Below are positions 17,993 to 27,105 of a stretch of DNA of 64,000 nucleotides, piece after piece. Under the pieces are notes generated by a model. It was given only the letters and a program-made list of their open reading frames with translations. It did not search any database and was not told the origin of the DNA. The translations under genes and the position numbers were made by a program. Origin of the DNA: UJ101 sp965262705 (GTDB lineage Bacteria; Bacteroidota; Bacteroidia; Flavobacteriales; UJ101); NCBI GenBank assembly GCA_965262705.1, contig OZ253556.1, forward strand, positions 1 through 64,000, in the 5' to 3' direction. How positions within the stretch are numbered: the first letter of the stretch is position 1; each line of letters starts with the position of its first letter.

Positions 17993-19336
17993 ATGAGTAA
18001 AGAAGTAGACAAGTTCATGCAACGTGTAAAGCAAAGAAATCCAAATGAACCCGAATTTCTACAAGCCGTTCGGGAAGTGGTTGAAACTACTATACCTTTT
18101 ATCTTAGCAAACAATATTTACTATGGTAAAAATATTCTTTTAAGAATGGTAGAGCCCGAAAGGGCAATTTTTTTTCGTGTTCCATGGATAGATGATCAGG
18201 GGGAAATTCAAGTAAACCGGGGTTATAGAATTGAAATGAATTCAGCTATAGGGCCTTACAAAGGAGGACTTCGGTTTCATCCAAGTGTAAACCTTAGTAT
18301 TTTAAAATTTTTAGCTTTTGAGCAAACATTTAAAAATGCTTTAACTACATTACCTATGGGAGGGGGAAAAGGAGGTTCTGATTTTGATCCTAAGGGAAAG
18401 TCAGATAATGAAATCATGCGCTTTTGCCAGTCTTTCATGTCCGAACTCTTCCGGCATATCGGTCCTAATACAGATGTTCCTGCCGGTGATATGGGCGTTG
18501 GCGGGCGTGAAATCGGCTATCTGTTTGGGATGTATAAAAAACTAAGAAATGAATTTACCGGCGTGCTTACGGGTAAAGGCCTATCCTGGGGAGGTTCATT
18601 AATTCGCCCTGAAGCCACTGGGTATGGTCTGGTCTATTTTGCACAGAACATGTTAGAGATGCAGGAAAAGTTATTTGAGGGAAAAGTTATTACGGTTTCC
18701 GGATCAGGGAATGTAGCACAATATGCTACTGAAAAAGCGATCCAACTCGGGGGGAAAGTTGTTACTTTATCAGATTCTTCCGGGTATATTTATGATGCTG
18801 ATGGAATTAATAAAGAAAAGTTAGCTTTTGTCATGGAATTAAAAAATGTAAGGAGGGGGCGGATAAAAGAATATGTAAGTAAATATCCGTCAGCTGAATT
18901 TTATGAAAGAGCGCATCCATGGAAGGTGAAATGTGATATTGCATTGCCATGTGCCACACAAAATGAGTTGAATGAAGAGGAAGCCAAAATATTGATTCAT
19001 AATGGCGTTATTTGTGTTTCGGAAGGAGCCAATATGCCTACCATGCCGGGAGCAGTAGAATCTTTTCAAAAAGCAGGGGTTCTATTCGGACCTGCAAAAG
19101 CATCTAATGCCGGCGGGGTTGCAGTTTCCGGATTAGAAATGGCACAAAATTCACTTCGTTTTAGCTGGACACGGGAAGAAGTAGATGTAAAATTAAAAGC
19201 TATTATGAAAGATATTCATAATAGCTGTATTAAATATGGTAAGGAAGGAAACAACAAAATAAATTATGTAAAAGGAGCTAATATTGCCGGTTTTGTAAAA
19301 GTAGCGGATGCTATGCTGGCACAAGGTATAGTTTGA
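17993..19336 (+). CDS. gdhA: NADP-type glutamate dehydrogenase
   Basis: Makes glutamate from 2-oxoglutarate and ammonium (or the reverse). The 447-residue length fits the hexameric bacterial class. Seen: the substrate-site block GPYKGGLRFHPSVNLSILKF, the active-site Lys in LPMGGGKGGSDFDPKG, the PAGDMGVGGREIGYLFG segment, and the Rossmann motif SGSGNVAQYATEKAIQLGG. NADP preference is inferred from family resemblance to E. coli GdhA. The start is ATG at 17993. It is monocistronic and followed by a MITE copy. Confidence 0.96.
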   Translation: MSKEVDKFMQRVKQRNPNEPEFLQAVREVVETTIPFILANNIYYGKNILLRMVEPERAIFFRVPWIDDQGEIQVNRGYRIEMNSAIGPYKGGLRFHPSVNLSILKFLAFEQTFKNALTTLPMGGGKGGSDFDPKGKSDNEIMRFCQSFMSELFRHIGPNTDVPAGDMGVGGREIGYLFGMYKKLRNEFTGVLTGKGLSWGGSLIRPEATGYGLVYFAQNMLEMQEKLFEGKVITVSGSGNVAQYATEKAIQLGGKVVTLSDSSGYIYDADGINKEKLAFVMELKNVRRGRIKEYVSKYPSAEFYERAHPWKVKCDIALPCATQNELNEEEAKILIHNGVICVSEGANMPTMPGAVESFQKAGVLFGPAKASNAGGVAVSGLEMAQNSLRFSWTREEVDVKLKAIMKDIHNSCIKYGKEGNNKINYVKGANIAGFVKVADAMLAQGIV

Positions 19337-19346
19337 TATATCAGCG

Positions 19347-19554
19347 GAGACCGTTGCAGGAAATATAAAAAATTATGAGAACTAAAGTATTTAGCTTCAA
19401 ACTGCTTCCTTCTCAAAAAATTAAAATCCTCACAACCGAAAGGTTGCTCTGGTGTTTAATTTTAGCTTACGCTGACTTGCAATTCCTCGGGTGTTGCATT
19501 TCGGCAAACTCAATACAAGCATTTTTTTGCTAAAGTGCTTTTTGCAACGGTCTC
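19347..19554 (-). mobile_element. MITE-like element, long class with extra module
   Basis: 208 bp from GAGACCGTTGCAGGAAATAT to TTTTTGCAACGGTCTC. Compared with the basic long class it contains the extra TTTAGCTTACGCTGACTTGC module between the GTTTAAT core and the ATTTCGGCAAACTCAATACA block. No target duplication is seen. Confidence 0.88.
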
Positions 19555-19648
19555 AATTTATAAAAGTTTAAATCGCTTAAGGATAATAGGGGAGGGGCGG
19601 GCATCTAAAAAAATAGAATAAAAATACTTTTTTTGATATGTAATAAAG

Positions 19649-19656
19649 TATATTTG
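19649..19656 (+). promoter_or_regulatory. -7 box (TATATTTG) of dnaN
   Basis: TATATTTG lies 7 bp before a MITE copy at 19663, so transcription should start inside or at the edge of the element and the element becomes the dnaN leader. No exact TTTG at the -33 spacing; a T-rich tract is there instead. Confidence 0.5.
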
Positions 19657-19662
19657 CATGAC

Positions 19663-19755
19663 GAGACCGTTGTATTTTATTAGCTGGTGCTGACTTTTAG
19701 TTCAGTTGTTAGCGCGCATTTCGACAAGTTCAATACAAGTTTTTTGCAACGGTCT
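19663..19755. mobile_element. Short MITE-family element in the dnaN leader
   Basis: 93 bp, GAGACCGTTGTATTTTATTA to TTTTTTGCAACGGTCTT, with GCTGACTTTTAGTTCAGTTG and ATTTCGACAAGTTCAATACA inside. It lies between the dnaN promoter and its ATG, adding ~90 nt of foldable 5' leader. Confidence 0.8.
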
Positions 19756-19778
19756 TATAACGCTTAAAATAAATTAGC

Positions 19779-20903
19779 ATGAAATTTATCATCTCAAGTT
19801 CAGAGTTATTAAAACAATTACAGTTGCTTAGCGGTGTGGTAAGCAATAATAATACGCTGGCTATATTAGATAATTTTTTATTTGATTTGCAGGGCTCTGT
19901 TTTAACGCTCACGGCTTCGGATTTGGAAACCACAGTAAGTACAAGAGTTAGTGTAACGAGTGAATCAGAAGGTAAAATATGTGTTCCGGCAAAGTTATTA
20001 ACGGATACGATTAAGACTTTCCCGGAACAACCGTTAACTATTCGGACGAAAGGGGAGGAAAATTTATTTGAAATCGTTTCCGAGCAAGGCAATTATTCTT
20101 TTGGATTTGAAAAGGGAGATGACTTCCCGGTTGCTCCTGAATTAGAATCACCGAGCAAAGTAAAATTAAGTAATGTTGTATTAAAAGAGGCTATTAGTAA
20201 GACCTTATTTGCTACAGGTAACGACGAGTTACGCCCGGTAATGACGGGTGTTTTATTTCAACTCGGAACCGAATCATGTATATTTGTAGCTACCGATGCA
20301 CATAAATTGGTAAAATACACCCGTAAAGATATTCAGGCTACTGAAAATGTTAAGTTTATCGTTCCTCAGAAAACATTAAACATTATTAAAAATGCTTCAA
20401 ATAATGACGACAATGATTTAACAATTGATTACAATCAGGTAAATGCTCGATTTACCTTTGGTAACACTACTTTTATTTGTCGATTAATAGATGGTAAATA
20501 CCCTAATTATCAAGCTGTTATCCCCACAGAAAATCCTAATGTACTGACTATTGACCGTATCGCTTTTTTAAACTCTATAAGAAGACTTTCTATTTTCTCA
20601 AATAAAACTACGCACCAAATCAAGTTAGATTTGAAAGGGAATAAGCTACAGCTTTCGGCTGAAGACATTGATTTCTCAAACAAAGCAGAAGAACGTTTAA
20701 ACTCCGATTATGTGGGTGAAAACTTAATCATAGGATTTAACTCAAAGATTTTAAGCGAGATGCTTTCTATTCTTAATACAGAAGACGTTACATTAGAAAT
20801 GTCAGAACCTAATCGAGCGGGAATTATTCAGCCAGTGGGAGGGCTTGAAGAAGGGGAGGAGATCTTAATGTTAGCTATGCCGATTATGATAAATGAATCA
20901 TAG
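19779..20903 (+). CDS. dnaN: DNA polymerase III beta subunit (sliding clamp)
   Basis: Forms the ring-shaped clamp that tethers the replicative polymerase. At 374 residues with three repeated clamp domains it matches the family. Seen: the opening MKFIISSSELLKQLQLLSGV, the VCVPAKLL-like block ICVPAKLLTDTIKTFPEQPL, RPVMTGVLFQL, and the C-terminal MLAMPIMI, which precedes the expected hydrophobic-cleft end. The start is ATG at 19779. It is not linked to dnaA or gyrB here; gyrB is 6 kb downstream on the same strand. Confidence 0.97.
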   Translation: MKFIISSSELLKQLQLLSGVVSNNNTLAILDNFLFDLQGSVLTLTASDLETTVSTRVSVTSESEGKICVPAKLLTDTIKTFPEQPLTIRTKGEENLFEIVSEQGNYSFGFEKGDDFPVAPELESPSKVKLSNVVLKEAISKTLFATGNDELRPVMTGVLFQLGTESCIFVATDAHKLVKYTRKDIQATENVKFIVPQKTLNIIKNASNNDDNDLTIDYNQVNARFTFGNTTFICRLIDGKYPNYQAVIPTENPNVLTIDRIAFLNSIRRLSIFSNKTTHQIKLDLKGNKLQLSAEDIDFSNKAEERLNSDYVGENLIIGFNSKILSEMLSILNTEDVTLEMSEPNRAGIIQPVGGLEEGEEILMLAMPIMINES

Positions 20904-20922
20904 GAATCGATCGTAAAAAAAT

Positions 20923-20977
20923 AAGAGACCTTTATCTAAGGTTGATTTTTAGTTGCTAAACTGCATTTTTCAACAGC
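20923..20977. repeat. Heavily decayed short MITE-family element
   Basis: AGAGACCTTTATCTAAGGTT through TTAGTTGCTAAACTGCATTT to CAACAGCCCTG resembles the short class but with both termini worn. A promoter-like TATCTTTG at 21086-21093 faces the 3' end of cca with no gene behind it. I see nothing else in this gap. Confidence 0.4.
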
Positions 20978-21167
20978 CCTGCTTTAACAAAAAATAAAGT
21001 TGAAATGGGAAAAAATAAATAAGGCAATTAAAGAATAAAAATAGCGCCTGATGAGATAAATTATGGGTGTCATTTTAAATAGATATATCTTTGCAAAAAT
21101 AATTTTATCCAACTACAATTAAGCATAATCTAAAATCCTCTGCTTTTTGAAGAATATCTCAAAATTA

Positions 21168-22583
21168 TTATAGAATTCTCAACCCCATTTCTTTCCCTTT
21201 ATTTATCATATATCTTCTTGCTGCTTCATGCTCATTAGGTATTTGTCCCGCAAGAATTGCTTCCTTTATTGAAGATTTAATTACACCGATATCAGGACCC
21301 GGATTGAGTTGAAAAGTATCCATAATTTCCTGTCCGGAAACTGGCGGCTGAAAATTTCGTATGTGATCTCTCGCTTCAACCTCCTTTATTTTCTGTTGAA
21401 CACGAATAAAATTATTGCGATATTGTTGTTGTTTTCTATGATTTTTAGTCGTAATATCAGCATTGCATAGTATAAAAAGATCCTCAAGATCTTCTCCTGC
21501 TTCAAATAATAACCGCCTTACGGCTGAATCTGTTACATTATCTTCTATTAAAGCAATGGGGCGCGCGCTCATTCGAACCATCTTAGCTATATATTTTAAA
21601 TTATTTCCCAAGGGTAATTTCAATCGTCTAAAAATACGAGTAACCATTTTGCTGCCAACAAATTCATGCCCATGAAAAGTCCATCCAATTTTTTTGTCAT
21701 ATCTTTTTGTCGGCGCTTTTCCTATATCGTGCATAAGCGCTGCCCAGCGCAGCCAAAGTTTGTCCGTTTTTTTGGCAATGTTATTTACTACCCCCAGCGT
21801 ATGCCAAAAGTTATCTTTGTGAGTATTCCCTTCTACTTCATCAATCCCTTGTAAAGCAGTAATTTCTGGAAGAATATAATCTAGTAATCCTGATTTGAAT
21901 AATAAAATCAATCCTGTAGCAGGCAGTTCAGTAAGCATAATTTTGTTAAACTCATCTACGATTCGCTCCATGGAAATTATTTTTATTCGTTCCTTATTTT
22001 TACGGATTGATTCAAAAGAATTTTGCTCGATGTTAAATTTTAGCTGCGCAGCAAAACGAATAGCCCGAAACATTCTTAAAGGATCATCAGAATAAGTTAT
22101 ATTGGGGTCTAACGGCGTTTTGATTTGCTTTGATTTAAGATCTTTAATTCCGTTAAAGGGGTCTGATAATTCACCAAATGTTAATTTATTTAATGAAATA
22201 GCCATTGCATTAATGGTAAAATCCCGTCGATTTTGATCCTCTTCAATCGTGCCATTCTCAACCATTGGGTTTCGTGAATTTTTTCTATAAGATTCTTTTC
22301 GAGCACCTACAAATTCTATATTTATTGCCTGAAAACGTAGCATTGCCGTACCAAACTGTTTATAAATTTTCACTTTTGGTTTATGAGGCAGGAGAGATGC
22401 AACCTCCAACGCCAGCTCAATACCGCTGTCCTCACAAACGATATCTATATCTTTTTTTTCTATTTTATTAAGTATAAAATCGCGCACAAAACCACCAATT
22501 ACAAAACTTCTCGTCTGAATTTTTTCTGAAGCAGATTGAATGTAATAAAAAATAGGATGATTAAGTGCATCTTTCAAGTTCAT
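21168..22583 (-). CDS. cca: tRNA nucleotidyltransferase (CCA-adding / poly(A) polymerase family) with HD domain
   Basis: Adds or repairs the 3' CCA of tRNAs. Seen: the nucleotidyltransferase head with GGFVRDFILNK and the catalytic Asp pair in KKDIDIVCED. The second family block RRDFTINAMAISL is followed by the RNA-binding region SDDPLRMFRAIRFAAQL, then an HD hydrolase domain with RWAALMHDIGKAPTKR. The 471-residue length fits Bacteroidota CCA enzymes with a C-terminal HD domain. The start is ATG at 22583. It is 9 bp downstream of tsaC on the same strand, so the two form an operon of tRNA maturation genes. Confidence 0.93.
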   Translation of the reverse strand: MNLKDALNHPIFYYIQSASEKIQTRSFVIGGFVRDFILNKIEKKDIDIVCEDSGIELALEVASLLPHKPKVKIYKQFGTAMLRFQAINIEFVGARKESYRKNSRNPMVENGTIEEDQNRRDFTINAMAISLNKLTFGELSDPFNGIKDLKSKQIKTPLDPNITYSDDPLRMFRAIRFAAQLKFNIEQNSFESIRKNKERIKIISMERIVDEFNKIMLTELPATGLILLFKSGLLDYILPEITALQGIDEVEGNTHKDNFWHTLGVVNNIAKKTDKLWLRWAALMHDIGKAPTKRYDKKIGWTFHGHEFVGSKMVTRIFRRLKLPLGNNLKYIAKMVRMSARPIALIEDNVTDSAVRRLLFEAGEDLEDLFILCNADITTKNHRKQQQYRNNFIRVQQKIKEVEARDHIRNFQPPVSGQEIMDTFQLNPGPDIGVIKSSIKEAILAGQIPNEHEAARRYMINKGKEMGLRIL

Positions 22584-22592
22584 AAGCGGGGT

Positions 22593-23156
22593 TTATTTTC
22601 TTAAGATTTTTATCTCTACGTTATTTTTTAATCTAATAACTGTTGAACTTTTTCTTTTTATTCGTTCATTTTGGTGCAAATTTACAATGTAATCTACTCC
22701 ACCCAAAATATAAGGGGAAATTTCGGTAAATACTGCGGGGGTAGATTCACTTGAGAGGTTAGCAGAAGTAGATACCAATGGCGCATTTAGCTCTTGAATC
22801 AATCGCTTACAAAATCCATCTCGAACAATACGTACACCAAGTGAGTTATCTTTTGCAATTAAATTCTTTGCAATATTTTTCGGACCATCCAATACGAGGG
22901 TTAATGGTTTATTGGTTTGATCAATCAATTTGCATGCTAATTCAGGTATCTCAGTAATAATTTGCTTTAATTGAAAATCGTTATATACTAAAACAATCAT
23001 ACTTTTTGAAACCTCTCGTTTTTTTAGGGCATAAATTCTTTTTACGGCTTGTTCGTTCCGTGCATCACAACCGATTCCCCAAACAGTATCTGTCGGGTAA
23101 AGAATAATTCCTCCTTTTTGTAAAATGGCTAATGTTTTTTTTATTTCTTGTTCCAT
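22593..23156 (-). CDS. tsaC: Threonylcarbamoyl-AMP synthase (TsaC/Sua5/YwlC family)
   Basis: Makes threonylcarbamoyl-AMP for the t6A37 modification of ANN-decoding tRNAs. Seen: the opening GGIILYPTDTVWGIGCDARN, the KKREVSKSMIVLV block, the LVLDGPKNIAKNLIAKDNSLGVR region, and PLVSTSANLSSESTP. At 187 residues it is the short, TsaC-like form without the Sua5 C-terminal domain. The start is ATG at 23156. It is the first gene of a two-gene unit with cca. Confidence 0.93.
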   Translation of the reverse strand: MEQEIKKTLAILQKGGIILYPTDTVWGIGCDARNEQAVKRIYALKKREVSKSMIVLVYNDFQLKQIITEIPELACKLIDQTNKPLTLVLDGPKNIAKNLIAKDNSLGVRIVRDGFCKRLIQELNAPLVSTSANLSSESTPAVFTEISPYILGGVDYIVNLHQNERIKRKSSTVIRLKNNVEIKILRK

Positions 23157-23338
23157 TCGTTAAAAAACATTCGAAATTACAACTTTTTTAATGATATGCT
23201 ATGAAATTTCTTAATAAAAAATCTTGTATGACAGAAGATTTTCATGAATTGATCCCTTCTCAGAATTTTCTTATTATTTTTTATTATAATATATATTATG
23301 TTAAATAAAGATTTTACAAAACGTATTAAAATAGAAAA

Positions 23339-23565
23339 GAGACCGTTGCAAAAAGCACTCTAACAAAAAAATGTAACGCCCTACAACTAAACTGAAAGTC
23401 AGCGCTAGCTAAAAATTAAATACCAGAGAAACCTTATGGTTGTGAGGGTTTTAATTTTTTTGAGAAAGAAGCAGTTTGAAATTAGATGCTTTATTTTTCA
23501 TACTTTTTTAATAAAATACAAAGCCCAATAAAAAATTAAACCCCGGAGCAACTTTTGGGGTTGTG
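23339..23565 (+). mobile_element. MITE-like element with lost right terminus, joined to an rnpB fragment
   Basis: Starts GAGACCGTTGCAAAAAGCAC and keeps most of the long-class interior plus the CAACTAAACTGAAAGTCAGC module. After CATACTTTTTTAATAAAATA the expected end GTTCTGCAACGGTCTC is missing. Instead a second, partial copy of the core (CCCAATAAAAAATTAAACCC, CGGAGCAACTTTTGGGGTTG) follows and runs into sequence matching RNase P RNA. Confidence 0.8.
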
Positions 23566-23639
23566 AAGAGTAAAGCCCGGACACCATAGTGCAGCATAGC
23601 GGGTAACGCCTTTCGCCTTTATTAGGCAGGGCGAGTACA
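23566..23639 (+). pseudogene. Duplicated fragment of RNase P RNA gene (rnpB)
   Basis: About 74 bp nearly identical to 60133-60205 in the intact rnpB: shared blocks CCGGACACCATAGTGCAGCA, TAGCGGGTA and CGCCTTTATTAGGCAGG. Mismatches include AGTCCGG to AGCCCGG, which hits a highly conserved RNase P position. It lacks the 5' start and the whole 3' half, so it cannot be functional. It is fused to a broken MITE copy on its left and abuts the hemL stop codon on its right. Confidence 0.9.
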
Positions 23640-23646
23640 AATTTTA

Positions 23647-24933
23647 TTACCACTTTCGTGTTACTTCATCTGCTGCCTCGATGGTTTTATCTAAATCTTT
23701 TTTTGACAATGCATGACTGATAAACCAGGTTTCAAAGGAAGATGGTGGTAAGTAAATACCATGTTCAAGCATTCCATGAAAGAATTTTTTAAAAAAATGA
23801 TTATTTGCCTTAGCTGCGGTTTCAAAATCTTTGACTTCTTTAACATCAAAGAAAACGGTCATCATAGACCCAAAACGAGTAATCGTATGTTTGACTTTAT
23901 TTTTTTGAAGCACTGAAGACAATCCTTTGTGCAAATAGGCTGTTAACTCATTTATTTCATCAAATATTTCAGGATGACAATATAAATGGGTCAATTGCTG
24001 CAATCCGGCGGTCATAGCAATCGGGTTACCAGACAAAGTGCCCGCTTGATAAACAGCACCAAGCGGAGTCAGTTCATTCATAATTTCATTGCGGGCAGCA
24101 AAAGCACCAACGGGTAATCCTCCGCCAATCACTTTGCCAAAAGTAATTATATCAGCATCTACTTTCAAAGCTTCTTGTGCACCCCCCTTTGCCAGCCGGA
24201 ACCCCGTCATAACTTCATCGAAAATTAATAGTATATCACGGGTATCGCATAATGTTCTTAAACCATTTATAAACTTATCCGTTGGGCAAATGGTACCCAT
24301 ATTTCCAGCTATTGGCTCTATTATAATCGCTGCAATTTCTCCATTATGCTCCTGAACTAACCTCTCTACTTGTTGTAAATTATTATAACGAGCCAAAAGT
24401 GTGTCTTTAGCCGTTCCTTGTGTTACACCCAGACTGTTCGGTGTTCCAAAAGTAGCTGAACCACTCCCCGCTTTTATAAGAAACGAATCCGAATGCCCGT
24501 GATAACATCCCTCAAATTTGATAATTTTCTCTTTCTTAGTAAATCCTCTTGCCAGTCGGATAGCGCTCATACAGGCTTCCGTTCCTGAGTTGACCATTCG
24601 GACTTTGTCTATATTGGGTACCATTTCAACCATCAACTGTGCGATTTGAGTTTCTAACCTGGTAGGTGTTCCAAAAGAAGTTCCTTTTTCAATTTGCTCT
24701 TTTAATGCTTCATTAATAAAATCTACTGAATGCCCCAAAATTGCAGGCCCCCAAGAGTTTATAAAATCAATATAACGCCGATCGTCCTCATCATACAAAT
24801 AAGCCCCTTTAGCCCTTTTTAAAAAAACAGGCTCCCCTCCTACACTTTTGAAAGCTCGTACTGGAGAATTAACTCCACCGGGGATGTATCGTTTTGCTTC
24901 TGCGAAAAGCTCACTACTTCTCTTATAAATCAT
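23647..24933 (-). CDS. hemL: Glutamate-1-semialdehyde 2,1-aminomutase
   Basis: PLP enzyme converting glutamate-1-semialdehyde to 5-aminolevulinate in the C5 route to heme. At 428 residues it is typical. Seen: PGGVNSPVRAFKSVGGEPVF near the start, the VNSGTEACMSAIRLARGFT block, the aminotransferase Asp in LIFDEVMTGFR and the PLP Lys in IITFGKVIGGGLPVGAF. The start is ATG at 24933. A promoter-like -7 box lies just upstream at 24968-24975. The 3' end is only 8 bp from the rnpB fragment. Confidence 0.96.
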   Translation of the reverse strand: MIYKRSSELFAEAKRYIPGGVNSPVRAFKSVGGEPVFLKRAKGAYLYDEDDRRYIDFINSWGPAILGHSVDFINEALKEQIEKGTSFGTPTRLETQIAQLMVEMVPNIDKVRMVNSGTEACMSAIRLARGFTKKEKIIKFEGCYHGHSDSFLIKAGSGSATFGTPNSLGVTQGTAKDTLLARYNNLQQVERLVQEHNGEIAAIIIEPIAGNMGTICPTDKFINGLRTLCDTRDILLIFDEVMTGFRLAKGGAQEALKVDADIITFGKVIGGGLPVGAFAARNEIMNELTPLGAVYQAGTLSGNPIAMTAGLQQLTHLYCHPEIFDEINELTAYLHKGLSSVLQKNKVKHTITRFGSMMTVFFDVKEVKDFETAAKANNHFFKKFFHGMLEHGIYLPPSSFETWFISHALSKKDLDKTIEAADEVTRKW

Positions 24934-24967
24934 TTTTAATGAATTTTAAAAAGATATATTAATATGG

Positions 24968-24975
24968 CAAAGATA
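24968..24975 (-). promoter_or_regulatory. -7 box (TATCTTTG on the minus strand) of hemL
   Basis: CAAAGATA on the plus strand reads TATCTTTG toward hemL, 35 bp before its ATG. No exact TTTG at the -33 spacing. Confidence 0.5.
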
Positions 24976-25040
24976 CGCTTTTCAAGCAAAATAATAAAAA
25001 GTGTCTGTTTAATAGCCTCTATTAAAATCATAAAAAATCT

Positions 25041-25048
25041 TATCTTTG
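25041..25048 (+). promoter_or_regulatory. -7 box (TATCTTTG) of the DUF4254 gene
   Basis: TATCTTTG matches TAnnTTTG and lies 28 bp before the ATG at 25076. It is divergent from the hemL box, with about 65 bp between the two. Confidence 0.5.
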
Positions 25049-25075
25049 CTTTAATTTTTATAAAGTTATAACCCA

Positions 25076-25708
25076 ATGAAAATCACAGAGATTGCCTGGA
25101 ATATCTTTAATGAATCTATTACAGACTATTATAAAAAAAACCGCGTGGATTGCCCAATACACAACCCCTACCCTACCACGAAAGAACTTGAGCATTTATT
25201 TTATCGAAAAAATTGGATTGATAATGTTCAGTGGAATTTAGAAGATAGGATTAGAAATCCTGAAATTGATCCTGTTGAAGCATTAAAAATCAAACGCTGG
25301 ATTGATCGATCAAATCAAGAGAGAACTGATACGGTAGAATCTATTGATACTTGGTTTCTTAATCAATATAAGGCGGTTAAACCATTGCCTGAAGCGAGGA
25401 TGAACACAGAAAGTCCGGCTTGGGGAATTGATCGTTTTTCTATTTTGGCATTAAAAATCTATCATATGCAAAAGGAAGTATCTCGAAAAGATGCTTCTCC
25501 CTCACACCTCGCTTCCTGCGAAGAGAAACTAAGAGTATTAAACGAACAACAACGAGATTTAGGTTTAGCTATTGAACAACTGATAGAAGACATTGAGAGC
25601 GGAAAAAAATATATGAAAGTATATAAGCAAATGAAAATGTACAACGATGAGGAGCTAAATCCTGTATTAAGAAGCCGAAAAAATTCGGTTAATAAAAAAG
25701 AGGAATAA
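25076..25708 (+). CDS. DUF4254 family protein
   Basis: A cytoplasmic, charged, helical protein of 210 residues found in Bacteroidota, function unknown. Seen: the N-terminal block NRVDCPIHNPYPTTKELEHL, the central ARMNTESPAWGIDRFSILAL typical of the family, and a predicted coiled-coil C-terminal half (EKLRVLNEQQRDLGLAIEQL). In other genomes it is often near glycosyltransferase or lipopolysaccharide genes; here the neighbours are hemL and a surface protein, which does not help. The start is ATG at 25076. Confidence 0.85.
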   Translation: MKITEIAWNIFNESITDYYKKNRVDCPIHNPYPTTKELEHLFYRKNWIDNVQWNLEDRIRNPEIDPVEALKIKRWIDRSNQERTDTVESIDTWFLNQYKAVKPLPEARMNTESPAWGIDRFSILALKIYHMQKEVSRKDASPSHLASCEEKLRVLNEQQRDLGLAIEQLIEDIESGKKYMKVYKQMKMYNDEELNPVLRSRKNSVNKKEE

Positions 25709-25728
25709 TAATTAACATACTTTTTTAT

Positions 25729-25820
25729 GGGACTATTGCAAAAATCGCTTTAACAACTGCAAGTCAGAGAAGTTAAATGCTTTATTTTTCATACTTTTTT
25801 ATATATTCTGCAACGGTCTC
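25729..25820 (+). mobile_element. Internally deleted MITE-family element
   Basis: 92 bp from GGGACTATTGCAAAAATCGC to ATATTCTGCAACGGTCTC. The left portion resembles the short class (ACAACTGCAAGTCAG) and the right portion is long-class sequence (TTTTTCATACTTTTTTATAT), so the copy is a hybrid or deletion product. Confidence 0.75.
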
Positions 25821-25902
25821 ATACTTACAGGCGGTATAAAGTTACGCAATCGCATGCGCAAATAAAGAAGAATTGATCCCTATATCTTTTGCGTATGAAC
25901 TC

Positions 25903-26727
25903 CTACTTTAACGAGGGTAAGGATGCTGCTAAGCGTTTAAGATAGTTGGGGGCTAACGCGGATAATTTAACTTGTAAAATTTCAAAATGTTTTTGAGCAA
26001 CTAACTCTTTCATCTCTGAGTGATAATACGCATACATGATAAAATTTCTAACTTCAGTCGGTGGAATTTTTAAAGTATCAATGAAATAATTTTTCCCAAA
26101 ATAATCTTCTACCGTACTAAAGACCTTGTTCTCATCACGATAAATACGATAATCCCTCGTTTTTCGGTATCGTCCTGTAATTACATTTAACAAAGTGCCA
26201 ATATTCAACGCAATAGGAATAGGGATTTTTCCTATCATAGGAAGAATTTCATTATTATTATCAGCCTCCGGTATTTTTTTTGGAGTTGGAAAACCTAATT
26301 TTCGCTGTAGCTTTTCCTGTTGGTAGCTTTTTAGTAAATTTTGATTTCGTTTTACATCACGCGCTAAGTTTCCTGAAAAAGTTAATCCATTAACAATTAC
26401 CGAATCAATTTTATTTACTGCAATATTCAGATGAATAAAAATTTTTTTTGAATTAAAACTTTGCTGATCAATAACAAATTTATAATTTTCAAAAGAAGCA
26501 GATTCAAACTGTAAAGTATCGTTAAGATTTGCTAGAATGTAGAAATAACCTATAAAATCGGGAAAGGTGAACGAGTGTGTATTTAAATTAGTAACTTTAA
26601 TGCTTTGCGGAGACATATCTTTCGCGTCAATAATTATTTGACCTTCTATCTTCTTTATTTTCTGCCCTGAAAGTCCTACAGATAAAATAAAAAATAACGG
26701 TATAAACCAATTAAAAAAAATCTTCAT
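25903..26727 (-). CDS. Exported protein with carboxypeptidase-regulatory-like domain
   Basis: A 274-residue protein with an N-terminal signal peptide (FFNWFIPLFFILSVGLSGQ). A beta-sandwich-like region resembling CarboxypepD_reg domains follows (IEGQIIIDAKDMSPQSIKVT ... IVNGLTFS), then a charged helical C-terminal half. Homologues in Bacteroidota are annotated only as carboxypeptidase-like regulatory domain proteins; no enzyme motif is present. Probably periplasmic or outer-membrane associated. The start is ATG at 26727. It stands alone. Confidence 0.7.
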   Translation of the reverse strand: MKIFFNWFIPLFFILSVGLSGQKIKKIEGQIIIDAKDMSPQSIKVTNLNTHSFTFPDFIGYFYILANLNDTLQFESASFENYKFVIDQQSFNSKKIFIHLNIAVNKIDSVIVNGLTFSGNLARDVKRNQNLLKSYQQEKLQRKLGFPTPKKIPEADNNNEILPMIGKIPIPIALNIGTLLNVITGRYRKTRDYRIYRDENKVFSTVEDYFGKNYFIDTLKIPPTEVRNFIMYAYYHSEMKELVAQKHFEILQVKLSALAPNYLKRLAASLPSLK

Positions 26728-26862
26728 GCAGCAGCATAATTAATCGCCAAAGTTAATAGATATAGATTAGGTACAAAATTTCGTTTTTAAATTGCATAAA
26801 AAAAACAGGGCAACGAAGTCTAAAGGTCTCTTGCCCTTAAGTGTACTTTTAAACCAAATTAC

Positions 26863-27078
26863 AAGACCGTTGCAGAACACATAAAAAAATATGAAAAAGA
26901 AAGCATCTCGCTTCAAACTGCTTCCTTACTTCGGCTGTGCTCATCAACCATCTCAAAAAATTAAAATCCTCACAACCAAAAGGTTGCTGCGGTATTTAAT
27001 TTTTAGCTAGCGCTGACTTTCAGTTCAGTTCTTGGGCGCGTTGCATTTTTTTGCTAAAGTGCTTTTTACAACGGTCTC
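26863..27078 (-). mobile_element. MITE-like element, long class with extra modules and 5-bp target duplication
   Basis: 216 bp from AAGACCGTTGCAGAACACAT to CTTTTTACAACGGTCTC, flanked on both sides by ATTAC. It contains extra modules TACTTCGGCTGTGCTCATCA and AGCTAGCGCTGACTTTCAGT. The right end lies 27 bp upstream of the gyrB -7 box. A separate hairpin (GGGCAA at 26808, TTGCCC at 26831) lies just to the left. Confidence 0.88.
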
Positions 27079-27105
27079 ATTACATAAGAACTGGATAAAA
27101 AGTTG

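Noticed and set aside
21086..21093. Promoter for a hidden gene between dnaN and cca
   Set aside because: TATCTTTG is present, but no RNA or coding signal follows before the cca 3' end.
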